A stretch of DNA of 64,000 nucleotides from contig NC_059346.1 of assembly GCF_019703515.2 (NCBI RefSeq), positions 51,166,001 to 51,230,000 on the forward strand, read 5' to 3'. This DNA comes from Myxocyprinus asiaticus. Lineage: Eukaryota; Chordata; Actinopteri; Cypriniformes; Catostomidae. The notes beneath the pieces were generated by a model, which was not told the origin of the DNA, did no database searches, and saw nothing but the letters and a program-made list of their open reading frames with translations. Made by a program: the position numbers and the translations under genes. This document shows, piece by piece, positions 1 through 42,098 of this stretch. Numbering within the stretch: position 1 is the stretch's first letter; each line of letters begins with the position of its first letter.

Positions 1-515
1 CTAAAACAAGATAAATCAAATTGATCTTGTTTTAAGGATTTTTAGATATATTTACAGGAAAACAAAACAAAAATTATTATTAATTATGATGACGTGAATT
101 TTCTTGATACAAAAATATGATCGTGCCTGGTAACGTGCATGTAAAATGACTAGAAATAGCATTTTAGCTAAGCGTAAAGCTGACAGTTTACACAAGGTTT
201 ATTTCTATTTCTTCTGCTCCAAACTTACTTCAGACTTACTTCTCTGTCTGCTCATATGAATGTAACACATCATAAGAAAGTTTTTCACCGCTGTTCAAAT
301 GCACTTTGGATCGCATCATTTATATGTATAAATGTTTTCCATCTGAAAGGACTAAAAATTAAATGAAATAAATGACAATAAAATGCAAATTAATCTCTTC
401 AGTAATCAAAATACTTTTTGAATGTAACTGTATTCTAAATACCAATGATTTCAACTGTAGTGGAATACAGTTACTAATTGTATAATGTATTCATGTATTC
501 CATTACTCCCCAACC

Positions 516-598
<83 letters not shown>

Positions 599-1740
599 AA
601 GATGCACTCAGTAACTTTAGTCTTTGTGTCATCTTGGACTTACACTGACACCTAGCGGCTTGAATGCACCATCATTTAAAATCAATAGTTTTTCAGATGT
701 CATTGTAAAAATGTAGTATTCACAGTCAGACATGATTACTTTAATCAATGAGTGAAAGTGTCCAATAACAGGATGGTTACTGAGATTAAGTGAGTAGCAT
801 TCGGTCATGTGATTTTAACATGGCAGCCCGCATGTGTGGACCCCCTCCATGTAGAATAAAACAGCTTTTATAAAAATTCACACATATAAATACATTTTTA
901 ATTCTATACATTTTTATTTTATAAACAATCTGTTTTTACTTGTATCTATTTTTAATAACTGATTTTAAATGTAAGTAATCACATTTTAAATTAAATAACA
1001 TTTCTTTTATTAAATTAAAGGCAGTGCAACAAACACTAACATGATTCATAGATACTTTATGATTTAAATATACACTTTATTCACATTATAGTAAGGAGAA
1101 GGGGTAGGAGTGTGTCTAATTGTCATTAAAATATCAATTAATTAATTAATGGTCTTAAAAAATAGGCTTTGATTTCTTTCTTTTGATTTTGGGGTAAAAC
1201 ATAGCCCAGGTATGTTCCTGTTTTTGTTTGTGAGATTCATCCACTTACATTGTTATTACTCTCAGTCACAAAGAACTTAAGTACTTAAAAGTTATCAAAG
1301 AAATGAAATCACATTTTCTTAATTTACCACTTTAAAAAAACATTCTTATGCGAAAGTGTAGTGTACAATTAAATGACATCGTAAATAAATAAATAAATAA
1401 ATAAATAATTAAATACATTTTATAAAAAATATATAAACCCAGAACAGGTTACATCCAGGGGATGCATTACATAAACACATTAAAATGATTATATAGATTG
1501 ATACACTTCACAGCTTACTTATTTATAATAAACTTATTTATTTATAATATTACTTATTTATTATTTATATACATTTTCTGTTGTTTTCAAGAATTATTGA
1601 AAACTTCTGTTTTAAACATTAGATCTGTATACACAGATTAACAGATTAATTAAATAGTATTATTTATTTACAATGAGACATTTTCTAATTGAAGAAACCA
1701 AATAATACATCTTCAAAGCAGAGTTAAAAACTGGACATAA
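1..1740. other. AT-rich 5' flank of nup88, no gene seen
   Basis: No reading frame with recognisable homology was found on either strand. The stretch holds a long TA microsatellite, short TAAA and ATTA runs, and near 600-665 a segment with a cacctagcggc motif that looks like the edge of a dispersed repeat. In mammals the 5' neighbour of NUP88 is RPAIN in head-to-head orientation. I saw no rpain exon here. Confidence 0.6.
529..595. repeat. (TA)n microsatellite
   Basis: Uninterrupted TA dinucleotides of about 67 bp. TA is the obligatory Tc1/mariner target, and several elements in this window sit in similar tracts. Confidence 0.95.
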
Positions 1741-1764
1741 TATAATCTTTAACATTACGCACTA

Positions 1765-1784
1765 AACTACACGTCCCGTGATTC
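1765..1784 (+). promoter_or_regulatory. ZNF143/SBS-like promoter motif
   Basis: The sequence starting aactacacgtcccgtgattc resembles the vertebrate ZNF143 binding element, whose core is ACTACAnnTCCCAnnATGC. It lies about 80-100 bp upstream of the nup88 ATG, the usual promoter-proximal position for this factor at TATA-less housekeeping genes. Three core positions differ from consensus, so binding is inferred. Confidence 0.5.
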
Positions 1785-1817
1785 ATCAGAAATAGCGTCA
1801 GGCTTCAGTATGATCCT

Positions 1818-1827
1818 ATTGGCCAAT
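1818..1827. promoter_or_regulatory. Palindromic CCAAT box (ATTGGCCAAT)
   Basis: A perfect 10-bp palindrome gives a CCAAT box on both strands 39 bp upstream of the nup88 start codon. NF-Y binds CCAAT boxes in promoters of this type. A TGAGTCA AP-1-like heptamer follows at 1847-1853. No TATA box is evident. Confidence 0.55.
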
Positions 1828-1865
1828 TGCTCTGACGGCATAATTCTGAGTCATTACGGAGAAAT

Positions 1866-30933
<29,068 letters not shown>

Positions 30934-31222
30934 GCACCGTCAATCAACTGCTCTCAAAAGGCCAAACCAATTATATTCTAATTAAACAGCACTCAAGGAA
31001 GCTACAGAAAAGCACATCTCCAAAACCATAACTCCACAGTCACTGAACCTCGGAGTTGTGTGCTTAAAATACAGTCCTTTAAAGGACAGTGTTTGACCCA
31101 AACCTCTCCAATTCTAAAGGTCTTTTAAAAAAGAATTAGCTGGCATTTTTGTTTAAACTATTTTGTCTGTTTTTTGTAAGATGTAGTACATGTAATCATC
31201 ACTGTGACAAAGTGTTTTGTAC

Positions 31223-31228
31223 ATTAAA
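31223..31228 (+). terminator. nup88: nup88 poly(A) signal ATTAAA
   Basis: ATTAAA about 290 bp after the nup88 stop is followed within 20 bp by the GT-rich stretch gtgtgtgtggtgtg, the usual downstream element. This gives a short 3' UTR of about 300 nt. Confidence 0.6.
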
Positions 31229-31549
31229 TGACTTTCCTGTGTGTGTGGTGTGCTGCTATGGGAATTTATCAGCTCTGAGACGGAAGTGTTGGGCGTTAGT
31301 GTTACGCATTTCCTGAACAGGTCATGGTGTATATTAAGACGTTACTCTCTCTTCCTCTGCATGTCCATAATTTGAAGATACAACAGAGATATTCATGTCA
31401 ACCACAAGTTGTTGCCTGTTTTAACAAACTGATGTGTTGTAATCAACAGCATGTCACAGATACTGTCAATAGAACTTAACTTGTAATGAACCTGGAACAG
31501 TCATTTGGAGGAATTTATATTGGCTCCTGAATGGAAATCCATACAAAAA
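31229..31549. other. Interval between the two convergent 3' ends
   Basis: About 320 bp separate the predicted nup88 poly(A) signal from the predicted rabep1 one. No repeat or reading frame was recognised. The two transcripts could overlap tail to tail if either reads through. Confidence 0.5.
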
Positions 31550-31564
31550 GAACTTCAGTTTCAA

Positions 31565-31570
31565 TTTATT
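31565..31570 (-). terminator. rabep1: rabep1 poly(A) signal AATAAA (reverse strand)
   Basis: TTTATT on the + strand, AATAAA on the gene strand, 2.6 kb past the stop. It is the only canonical hexamer I noticed in the likely 3' UTR. Confidence 0.45.
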
Positions 31571-33987
31571 TTATTATATAGATATATACAAGAATATGTA
31601 CACAGTACAGTATATAAATCTGTAAGGGCTTCTGCATTTGCACCACAGCATGCGAACAGAAACATAACTGTTGTTATTGTGAAAGTATCTGAACAATCAC
31701 TCTTCACAGACTCAATAGAAATGACTGTCATGAATTATAAAGACTGGAGAAGTTTTCTTATAACATAATTTTCATTAAAATGGTAGTCTGTTACCAAAAT
31801 ATTAGTTATTAGAGTTGCATCAGTGTGTGCTAGTCTTGAAAAACGTAGTTCCTAAAATATTCCGACAACTTGAAAACTGCTGTTGTCTACTCTGGCTTGA
31901 AAAGCTTTTGTTGCTATAGTGAAACACAAAGCCTTTGAAGAAGCTTATCTGTGTTTGCGACGTGAAGACAGCACAGGACATATGAGTGTTATGAAGTGCA
32001 ACGTACAGGTAATAAAATGAACATCACAACACATTCACACAGAACAGCTGCTTCTTTATCAACAGTTCACATACAGGTCACGAGCAGCAGTTTGTCAAAT
32101 GAAATCGAAAGGTCATACAATGACAGCATTTGTGAAGTTATTTTTGGTTCATTTGTCTCACTTTGAGAACAATTCTTTCTATTAATTAATTCAAATAGAA
32201 CCTTTTGATTATGAACAAATGTCAAGATAAGTAAACTTGGCAAACAATGCAGCTATGCTTCTGGAAATATCCATATTTGGATGACATTGTCCCCATGCAG
32301 GTGCTGGGCTTTGACTAACCATTACATCAGAGTTTAGCCAATTTTCAGTTGTCAAGCACATGGCCGTTTGTCTTCCAAAAGCAAAGCAAAAAAAAAAAAA
32401 TATTTTTCATTACTGATTCTGCAGTCTGATCTAAAGTACCACACAAATTCATTTAAAAAGACCAAAATGCCAAAATCACATGCCATTTTGATTAGGCTTG
32501 TCTGTAAGAAATTAAAAAATATGTGCTAAAACTACAATTTTCAGAATTCCTGTAGTTGATCTACATCTCTTGGCGTACATTGTTTGAAAAAGCAGCCAGA
32601 AAATTTCACGCGCAACATTTTCCATGCTTCCATCTTTCCAATATGATTTAAACTGTCCAAATATGCTGCTCCCAGTATGTAAGCTTTGGTTTTCTGGATC
32701 CCATACCAGAGTTTTAATTCCATTAACGCTGGACGTGGGCCATACAGACAGACAGTTTAAGATACCACTAAATGTGGTACACAAAGATGCACAGCTTAGG
32801 ATGCCCCTTAGTCATGAAGAGCATCATAATGTCTGTAATTCATAAGCATGGTGTGCTTATACAGTTAGCAGTCTTTCTTTATGCAGATAGCAGACCGATG
32901 GGGTGAAATACCTTCTAAAACAGTGTTGGTGTAAGTGGTGTTGCCATATACCAAACACAAATCATTTACACATCTCAAAATCAGACCAGGTACTTAATAG
33001 AAAAAAAGCTGTAAATGTCAGCGGACCAATTAACTGAAACAGAATGGTGTTTGTGAATATCCTTCATAAATTGAAAGCAAATAAATATCACAATAACATC
33101 GTCTGTTGCAACCAAAGTAGTAGTAGTAACTTCGGGCAACATGTTAAGAAGCTCCTAAATTCATTAGGAAGCAAGAAAGGTAAAATAATCAAGAAACAGT
33201 GTGCATCCTAAGGAGATTTGAGGGTCTCAGAAGTCGAATGGAGAGAAAAAACAGCAATATGAAACAGCCAGTAATTATTTCCCAGCAGGGCTGTCGACAG
33301 AGAGGAACAACTGGTAACATTGTACCGAGGGAAGGGGGGCCTACCAAAATAGTTTTGTCTTGGGCCCTGTGAATTTAAGTGACAGCCCTGAATCCCAGAG
33401 AAATGACTGGCGCATGAGAAACACAGCATTGCCTTGTGAAAGTGTCGTGGGTGGGGCAAGATGGGGAATCACGGTCTTGTGTATTAACTTAACTAATGCA
33501 ATATACACATAGTATAATCTGTTTACAGGTATGTACAAAACACTTCAGGTGTGTTGATTACCTTCATAAATCACTGCTTTTGGCTCAGCAGATGGAGAGA
33601 TTATAAAAGAAGATAGGTTGTTGATTTGAGGAATATCAGTAGAGGACAGAGTGGAAATGCAAAAGATGGAGAAGGTGGAAGATACGAGAACTTTGGTAGG
33701 GTCAAGGAATGGTTGACTATCATAGACCCATTTTCTCTCATTTCCTGAACTGAAGAAGCTGACTCACTGAAAGGCTGTCAGCTTCTTCAGGATGCACAGC
33801 GGAGAACTGCATTTCAAGACACAATCTGGTTAAAACCCATCTCCACTTGAGCAGAGACATCGGTCTTTTTTGATCTCCTTGAAAACGTATTTACAAGCAT
33901 TTCAGTAGCAGTAGTAGATTTCAGTAGTGTTCTCCAAGACTTGCAGTTTGTCTCAGGTCCTCCTCACTCAACTGGTTTCTTCTTTAG

Positions 33988-33989
<2 letters not shown>

Positions 33990-34021
<32 letters not shown>
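33990..34021. repeat. Poly(A) / poly(T) run
   Basis: About 31 A on the + strand, reading as poly(U) in the proximal rabep1 3' UTR, roughly 160 nt after its stop codon. Confidence 0.9.
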
Positions 34022-34022
<1 letters not shown>

Positions 34023-34176
34023 AGCCCACCCAAGACTCCCCAGGGCCTGTTCTGATTGGCTAGAGAAGGCCTTGTGGGGGCGGGCACAGTGATAAAGTTG
34101 GGCTGAAGGGCTGGGGTATAGGTGGAGTGTGGATGTAGATGTGTTTATATGTAGAAGTGGAAACAAGTAAGTGATA

Positions 34177-34278
34177 TCATGTCTCGGGAAGCTGGCTGAT
34201 GTCTGTGAAGTTGGTGTCGTTAAGGATGACCCGGATTCGCTCTAATGAGTTCGCCTGACGGATCCGCTCCAACTGCAC
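34177..34278 (-). CDS. rabep1: rabep1 exon R13 (last)
   Basis: 33 codons and stop: VQLERIRQANSLERIRVILN then DTNFTDISQLPET and TGA. It ends exactly as the human protein does. Acceptor cctgcag|gtg. Confidence 0.96.
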   Translation of the reverse strand: MQLERIRQANSLERIRVILNDTNFTDISQLPET

Positions 34279-37200
34279 CTGCAGGAGAACAAGAATAATG
34301 TATCTTCAGCTATACCCTTAGGTGCCATCCACACCAAATACATTTTTGTGTCCGTCTGTGATCTGTGTAAACATGCGCCTGACCGTTGTACCCCGTCAAT
34401 TACTTGTGTTGTTTTGTTGCAAATAGTTATTTCATGTGGTCTCAACATCTGGACACCCAATATGCATTTCTTTGTAGAATTAAGTTTAATGACTGGCCTA
34501 GAATCAGTTATGATCTTTACTTGAACTGTGCTATTGTCTGATCTAAAATCGAATCAATAGATTTCAAATTATTAACAACAGTAGAAACAACAATATTTAA
34601 ATGGCAAATATGAGTCAAGTCTACCTGCATCTAGTTACCTTAAATTAAATCGATAAGTTCTTTATGAACACCAAGTTAATTGAACTTACAGAAGCTTTGA
34701 AGACGCCATTACTCAATTCAATTGAGGGAACGAGTTTACTCAATCAAATGAGTAGTCAACTTATTAGGGTTTTCAGTGTATGTGTTGTGCTGTCAAGATT
34801 TTTTTTAGCGCAAGTATGCTAAACAGCCCCTTACAATGAGTCTATACTGCAAGCGAGCTACTTAATGCAACAAAGTACAATGCTCCCGACACAGCACGAA
34901 TGTCAGTGTCTTGTTTAGTTGCATCCAATAGATAATTTTCAATGTAGGGATCTCAAGACGTGCTTTTCTAAGTTTCAAAATAAGTTTAACTTGAAACAGT
35001 GACCTAAAAACACGGCACGTTTTACGGCACGATGCAACCAAACTGAGACTCCAAAAGCATCCGTTTGATGCATGTGTACATTGACGCATTCTTAGAAAAG
35101 CCTTAAATGTTATTCTCTGGTGAATAATGCACAATAAGACGTGAAAATAGGATCAATTTTGGAGTTCTTAAGTTACTGTGGCAGTAGCAAATCTTACTAC
35201 TTAGTACTGTGAAATAATCTTAGGTCTGATTCTCTACACACTTTCCACTACTTTGTGAGTTTTCTATGCAATTGCTCACAGAGAAGTTTGCGCTATTATA
35301 TAATTTTTTTCCCCCCACATCTGTCTTTTATTATGGTATAATAGATAACCCAACCTCTAAACAGCACGCAATGAAAAAACCGTCTGTGATTGATCGCTTT
35401 ACATGTCAGTGTGATGGCTCCTCCTGTCTGGGTGGGCAGTTTTTGGCCAGTTTAAGCTGCAATACCATCCAGACCTTTGCCGTTTTAGCCAAAGGTATGG
35501 CTATGTGAGACTATGAAAAAGTAAGCAATGTTAATGTCTTGTTTTGTCACTCCGCCCACTTGCAGTGTGAAATGTGTTTACCTGAAGAGTCTGGGACAGC
35601 TTGACGAAGTCTCTCTGGACCTGCTCACTGACATCCAGCTCTGTCTGCAGCCGCTGTGCCTTATCTTTTTCTTCAAACACTTGACTCTCCAAAGCACTCT
35701 ACAACACATGCACACAACCTTTATCTAACTCTACTTTTTCAAATTGCTTTATAATGCATGTTTATATGAATTAATATGAACATGCAATTAAAAGTAACCG
35801 ATTTCTCCACCTGAATCCAATACTGCAGCTGTTTGTAGGGACTTTCAAAAGATCTTGCTTAACTGAGCATGCACAGGAAGCATTGGATAGACTATGACCT
35901 TTGCCAAGAGTTTTTACTCAAATATCAGCATGCAGGAAGTCTTCGACAGTAAATGTTTTTTTTTTTTTTTTTTTTAAATCATGTGGTCACATGATGGTTC
36001 AGACCTTGTTGCTGAGGGCATCTTTCAGCTGTTCCTCCAGACTGTTCTTCAGGGCCTGTACACTATCCAACGTCTGGCTCTTGTCTGCCAAGCTGCTCTC
36101 CAGCTGTTCCAAAAAGCAAAGGATCAGTCAACAATCACAACAATGGCTCAGTCCATTTCAGCCCAAAGCTAATAAAACTCAAGACGTATTCAAACCAGTA
36201 ACTTCTGAGTTAAAGTCAGATTTGTGAATGTTTCTGATCGATTCATTACAATGAACCAGCTCATAAAAGCCATTCTTTCACGAATCAGACCAGGTCGCAT
36301 TATATCTTTATTGTTGCGTGCAACCAGAGGATATTTCACATAATGAAAAATATTTGGTTCAAGTATCTCATTTAAAAAAGGAACCAGTCCTTAAAGGAAT
36401 AGTTCACCCAAAAATGATAATAATAAGTCGTAATTAAGATAGTAATTCAGACCGGAGGATTCCCCGGCTTGAATCGGGTGGTGGGGGTATGTAACGAGGA
36501 GGGTGTGGCCGGGCTGAGAGGATTCACGCCCGGCGCCGAGTTGCCCAATCAGTGGGAGAGAGATAAGAGGAGCAGCCTGGGACGCCAGAGAGAGAGATAC
36601 ACGCAGCAGTTTTGTGTGTGTGCTTTATGTTTCAGTTAAGTGTTTTATGCTTAGTCTTTTTGATTGTTAATCCGGTTCCTGCTTCCTCCTTTCCCGATGA
36701 ACGAGAGGTGTGTCTGCCACAGAGTGGTTTAATCAATGTCTTCTGAAGCAATATAAGGTCAGTTTTTGGTGAGAGAAGACAAAAATGTAACTCCTTTTTC
36801 ACTATAAATCTTGACATCTGCAGTCTCCTTGGCACAGATGGATTTGAAGCTCGATTACACTTCCTCGTGCTTGGTGGTTTTATGCGGATTACCTTTATGC
36901 TGCCTTTGTCTTTTTTTTTTTCAAATGTAAAGTTTTGGACCCCATTGACTTGCATTGTAAGGACAGACAGACATCATGTATCCTTCAAAATATGTTTGTG
37001 TTCTGCAGAAGAAAATCATAGACATAGGAGTTTGAGATGGCATAAAGGCAGGATCACATTTACCTTTGCTCTGCGTATTTCTGCAGGCGAAGGCGGTGTG
37101 GACGGATGTTGAGTGCATGTGAAACCAGCAAAAAACAAACTGCCAAGCAGCCTCTTTTTAATGCCACACTTTATCCGCCACCTGAAATTCGCTACCGGAA

Positions 37201-40200
37201 ATTCTTTGCCACCGGAAGTCCTTTGCGCAAAATTCATGATCGTGCAGATCGCCACTGAGATGATTGTATTTCAACCACAGAATTTTGCTGTGCGAAGGTA
37301 AATGTGACCACACCTAAAGGGTGAGTAAATGATTAGAGAATGATAATTTTTGGGTGAAAGGTGCCTTTAAGAACAACCAGTTCTCGATTACCCAACCCTA
37401 GTAGAGATTTGTTGAACTTGTGCCCTACCTGTTCCTTTTCACTCTTCACTCGTTCCAGTTCCATTTTCAAGCTGGAAAAGGATGCTACAGGATAGGAGGA
37501 GGAAATAAATGTTGTATCACATGCTGTTGCAGTATTTTGGATTAGTCAGACACTTGTAATCAATGCATGGCCAGAAGAGCGTGAGAACAAGGCGAGTCAG
37601 AAATATAACTGAAAAACTGTGACTTGACACTCAATACATGACTGTTGCACATTACATGTAAAGGGTGGGTTTGAGGAAGCGTTTGGCATGAATGTGTAAG
37701 CCAATGCACTGTGGGTTGAATGACATAAGTTTCATTTCTCTATAAATCCAGACCTTGACCCAAGGTCATGTGTAGTTATATTAGTCCACAGCTAAATAAA
37801 GTAGTACATAGTGACACTGATGTGATAGAAGAGCAGGCAAACACAGTGCTGATGGGTTTAGGCGAGTTATTGGTGGTGCCACTATAGACAGACACAACCT
37901 AGACAAACACTAAAGTCAGGCAGGATTCATACCTTCCAGAATGTCTGAACACAAGTCACCAATGCAGGAGGAGTGAAAGAAAAAGAGACAGTATTGAAAT
38001 GCCACACATGAGAGGAAGTAGATAAATGGGCTGTGTTATGTATTCTAAAGTTTCATAACCTTCTTTAAAGATTTTTTTTTAGAGGTCGACTGATATGTCG
38101 GTTTTGCCGATTAATTGGTACCGATAACAGATTTCTGGAATTATCAGTAAAAATCCACACCGTTAGTTTTTCCCCATTGCGTCCGGTGCTGGAGCGGCTG
38201 GGAAGGGTCCGCTGTCATTATACAGTATGAAAGCGGCCTCTAGAGGCGAAATAAAAACTATCAATTCACTGATGCCTTGTGGTGTTTGTTTTAACACGTG
38301 AGACTACACTCTGCATGGAGCGGAACACTTCAGATGCGGATTCAAAACAACGAAAAGGTATGTATAAAGTACACTACAGTACACGTTATCATATCATTAT
38401 AAAGTCATTCTTTTGTTGATGAGATGCTGCATTAGTAGAGAACAGCAGTATGTTTGCCGACAAGGCTGAGAGGATGCAAACATTAAAGCTAACCTCAAGC
38501 AGTTAGAACAATGTGACAAAAATACATTTTTGTCCTACTCAATGTTTTAATGTCATGATTGCTACCATCTATTTGCATTAGTTTATATATAGCTGGTCAC
38601 GTTTATGCATTCGTTAGCCAGCTAAGTTGCATATTTAAAGCTAGTGACATGAGAAAGCAAATTAATATCTTCATGCAGCCGAGAGAAACATATAAACAAA
38701 TCAGAAACGCATCTGATTTCAATTCAATTTAACCTCACTGTAATACAATGACTTCAGATCGATCACATTCTTGCGCTACAAAAAGCAGGTGTCTCAGTAT
38801 GCTTTTAAAGTTCTTTTTAATTAGACACATCATCTAAAAAAAAACAGCGCTCCTGCATGAGACACTGAATAAACAAAAACAAAGGGAAACAAAGTCGTTC
38901 GTCTAGCGCATGTTTACATACAAAACAAATGGATGGTTGCAAAAGCGTTCAGCGTGAAAGCCCCTTACAGTTGGTGGAGGTCTTTAACCATTGAGTTTTG
39001 CTCACTTAAGTGTTTCTCAGATTAAGCAATGGGTTTTTTAAATGCTTTGTCAGGAAAGAAGTTCAACTCGGAAATGTGTGTCTCGAGATCCTCGCGTTCG
39101 GTTCCAGTCTGTTGTGTTCCGTCTGTTTGAACAGCCCCTGGCCTGAGCTCATAGTCTGAGCCGCTTCACCACAGAGTTCAGCCGAATACCACTGCTATCT
39201 GTGAATATTGATACTCTACATACAACTGTACTGAATAAAAAACAATGTGGTGTTTCGCTGTTATTATGAAGCTTGAGTCTGGAGTAGTAGGAATCAGTGC
39301 AAGTGTAACACCATGTGAACTGTCTATTAAAGCGTTTTCCCCCCTCATTTTACTTTTGACTTACCATTTGAGAATATGGACAGACTAAAACTTTATTTAT
39401 TTTATGCACATTAGTTGAAAATGAAAGGCTCTTTTTTAACAGCCAGTATAGGAATGTTCTATGCAATAATATAATGGTACTGAATGGTTTATGTATGTAT
39501 TGCGCCCTCTTGTGGACTAAGGAAACAACGTTAATTTATAAACCAGCTGACTTTAAAATTTGAATATTAGGTCATATATATTAATATTTATTTAATTTAA
39601 AAAAGTGCAATACATTTTCATGGTTCAGTCAGTACTGTTTATTTTTGTAATAAAGTTCAGCACTATTTTGAGTGTTATTTTTTCATTCAGTATCAATTTT
39701 AAAAACTATCGCTTGATTAATCGGTTATCGACAGGTACTGCCCAACTTAGTTATCAGTATTGGTAAAATCCACTATCAGTCAACCTCTAATTGTTTTATC
39801 AGTTTTCATGCAAGTTAAACACAAAAAAGGTTGAAGGGGTATTCCTTTTAAAAGAAAAGCTGGAATTCATTGCATTTACCAAACCACTAAGATTCACATT
39901 TCAAAGCCTCAATGCTGAGAGCTTTTAATCATTCAAACGAGGAGTGAGCTGTATAACCACAATCTTATATCATAGTAGTAGTTTAACATCACGGTAACAG
40001 TATCATCATGATGTAGTTATTCAACCCAAAATGTTTTATATATTACATAAACATGAAGTAATGCATATATTTCTGATAATCCAGTAAATTAAGGGCCCCA
40101 TGCATTTAAACATTTTGTGAATTTTGTGGCTTTAAGTTCATGTCTGTTAACTTTAAAGCAATCTATATGCTAGTGTACTCCTAAATGTTGACAAAATGTA

Positions 40201-42066
40201 CTTTTTGCAGATATATGCTATTAAAATGGAGTATTTCTCTTCTCAGTCTGCAGAGTAGGTTTTCTGCTTGGCATCATATTATTTATTTATTTATTTATTT
40301 TAAATCGTGCTGCGGGTATACAATAAATGGTATTTACTAGCTGACACATTTCTACCGTCACATGGTACAGTTGTGCTAAAAGTTTGCATACCCTGGGCAG
40401 AAATTGTGAAATTTTGGCATTGATTTTGAAAATAAGTTTGATCATGCAAAAAAACAAAAAAAAGTATTTTAATTAAGGATAGTGATCATATGAAGCCATT
40501 TATTATCACATAGTTGTTTGGCTCCTTTTTAAATCATAATGATAACAGAAATCACCCAAATGGCCCTGATCAAAAGTTTACATACCCTTGAATGTTTGGC
40601 CTTGTTACAGGCACACAAGGTGACACACACAGGTTTAAATGGCAATTAAAGGTTAATTTCCCACACCTGTGGCTTTTTAAAATGCAATTAGTGTCTGTGT
40701 ATAAATAGTCAATGAGTTTGTTAGCTCTCACTTGGATGCACTGAGCAGGCTAGATACTGAGCCATGGGGAGCAGAAAAGAACTGTCAAAAGACCTGCGTA
40801 ACAAGGTCATGGAACTTTATAAAGATGGAAAAGGATATAAAAAGATTCAATATCCAAAGCCTTGAAAATGCCAGTCAGTACTGTTCAATCACTTATTAAG
40901 AAGTGGAAAATTCGGGGATCTCTTGATACCAAGCCAAGGTCAGGTAGACCAAGACAGATTTCAGCCAAAACTGCCAGGTTACAATATGCCCGACAACACC
41001 TTGATACGCCTCACAGCTTCTGGCACACTGTAATTTGGAGTGACGAGACCAAAATAGAGCTTTATGGTCACAACCATAAGCGCTATGTTTGGAGAGGGGT
41101 CAACAAGGCCTATAGTGAAAATAATACCATTCCCACTGTGAAGCATGGTGGTGGCTCACTGATGTTTTGGGGGTGTGTGAGCTCTAAAGACATGGGGAAT
41201 CTTGTGCAAACTGATGGCAAGATGAATGCAGCATGTTATCAGAAAATACTGGCAGACAATTTGCATTCTTCTGCACGAAAACTGCGCATGGGACGCTCTT
41301 GGACTTTCCAGCACGACAATGACCCTAACCACAAAGCCAAGTTGACCCTCCAGTGGTTACAGCAGAAAAAGGTGAAGGTTCTGGAGTGGCCATCACAGTC
41401 TCCTGACCTTAATATCATCGAGCCACTCTGGGGAGATCTCAAATGTGTGGTTCATGCAAGACGACCAAAGACTTTGCATGACCTGGAGGCATTTTGCCAA
41501 GACGAATGGGCAGCTATACCACCTGCAAGAATTTGGGGCCTCTTAGACAACTATTACAAAACACTGCACGCTGTCATTGATTCTAAAGGGGGCAATACAC
41601 AGTATTAAGAACTAAGGGTATGCAGACATTTGAACAGGGGTCATTTCATTTTTTTCTTTGTTGCCATGATTTGTTTTATGATTGTGCCATTCTGTTATAA
41701 CCTACAGTTGATTATGAATCCTATAAGAAATAAATGCATTTTGCCAGCTCACTCATGTTTTCTTTCAAAATGGTACATATATTACCTATTTTCCAAGGGT
41801 ATGCAAACTTTTGAGCAGAACTGTATGTCTCTTTATACTGCACTCACCAATCTCTTCTTTATAGCCCTCTATCTCCACCTGTAGTGTGTCCTCCAGGTTC
41901 TCTTTCAGACACTGTTCTGCCTGAATCTGCTCCTTCAGGAACAATATTTCTGCTTTCAACTTCTCCTCCAGATGCTCCGCCGCCGTTCTGACCGAAACAA
42001 TGTCCTCCCTGTACTGCAACACCAGCTGCTGGAGTTCCTGGTTAGAAAAAAGTATTTCTCTGGGTG

Positions 42067-42098
<32 letters not shown>

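Larger units (their letters stand above)
31550..34176 (-). other. rabep1: Probable rabep1 3' UTR
   Basis: About 2.6 kb between the rabep1 stop and the first good poly(A) signal on the - strand. Apart from a poly(A/T) run at 33990-34020 no dispersed repeat was recognised, in contrast to the introns, which fits a transcribed and partly constrained 3' UTR. The extent is inferred. Confidence 0.5.

Noticed and set aside
1..1740. rpain gene head to head with nup88
   Set aside because: Expected from mammalian gene order, but no frame on either strand resembles RPAIN.
34862..35508. Frames of 80-90 codons on both strands in the last rabep1 intron
   Set aside because: No family resemblance, no splice context and AT-rich composition; chance open frames.
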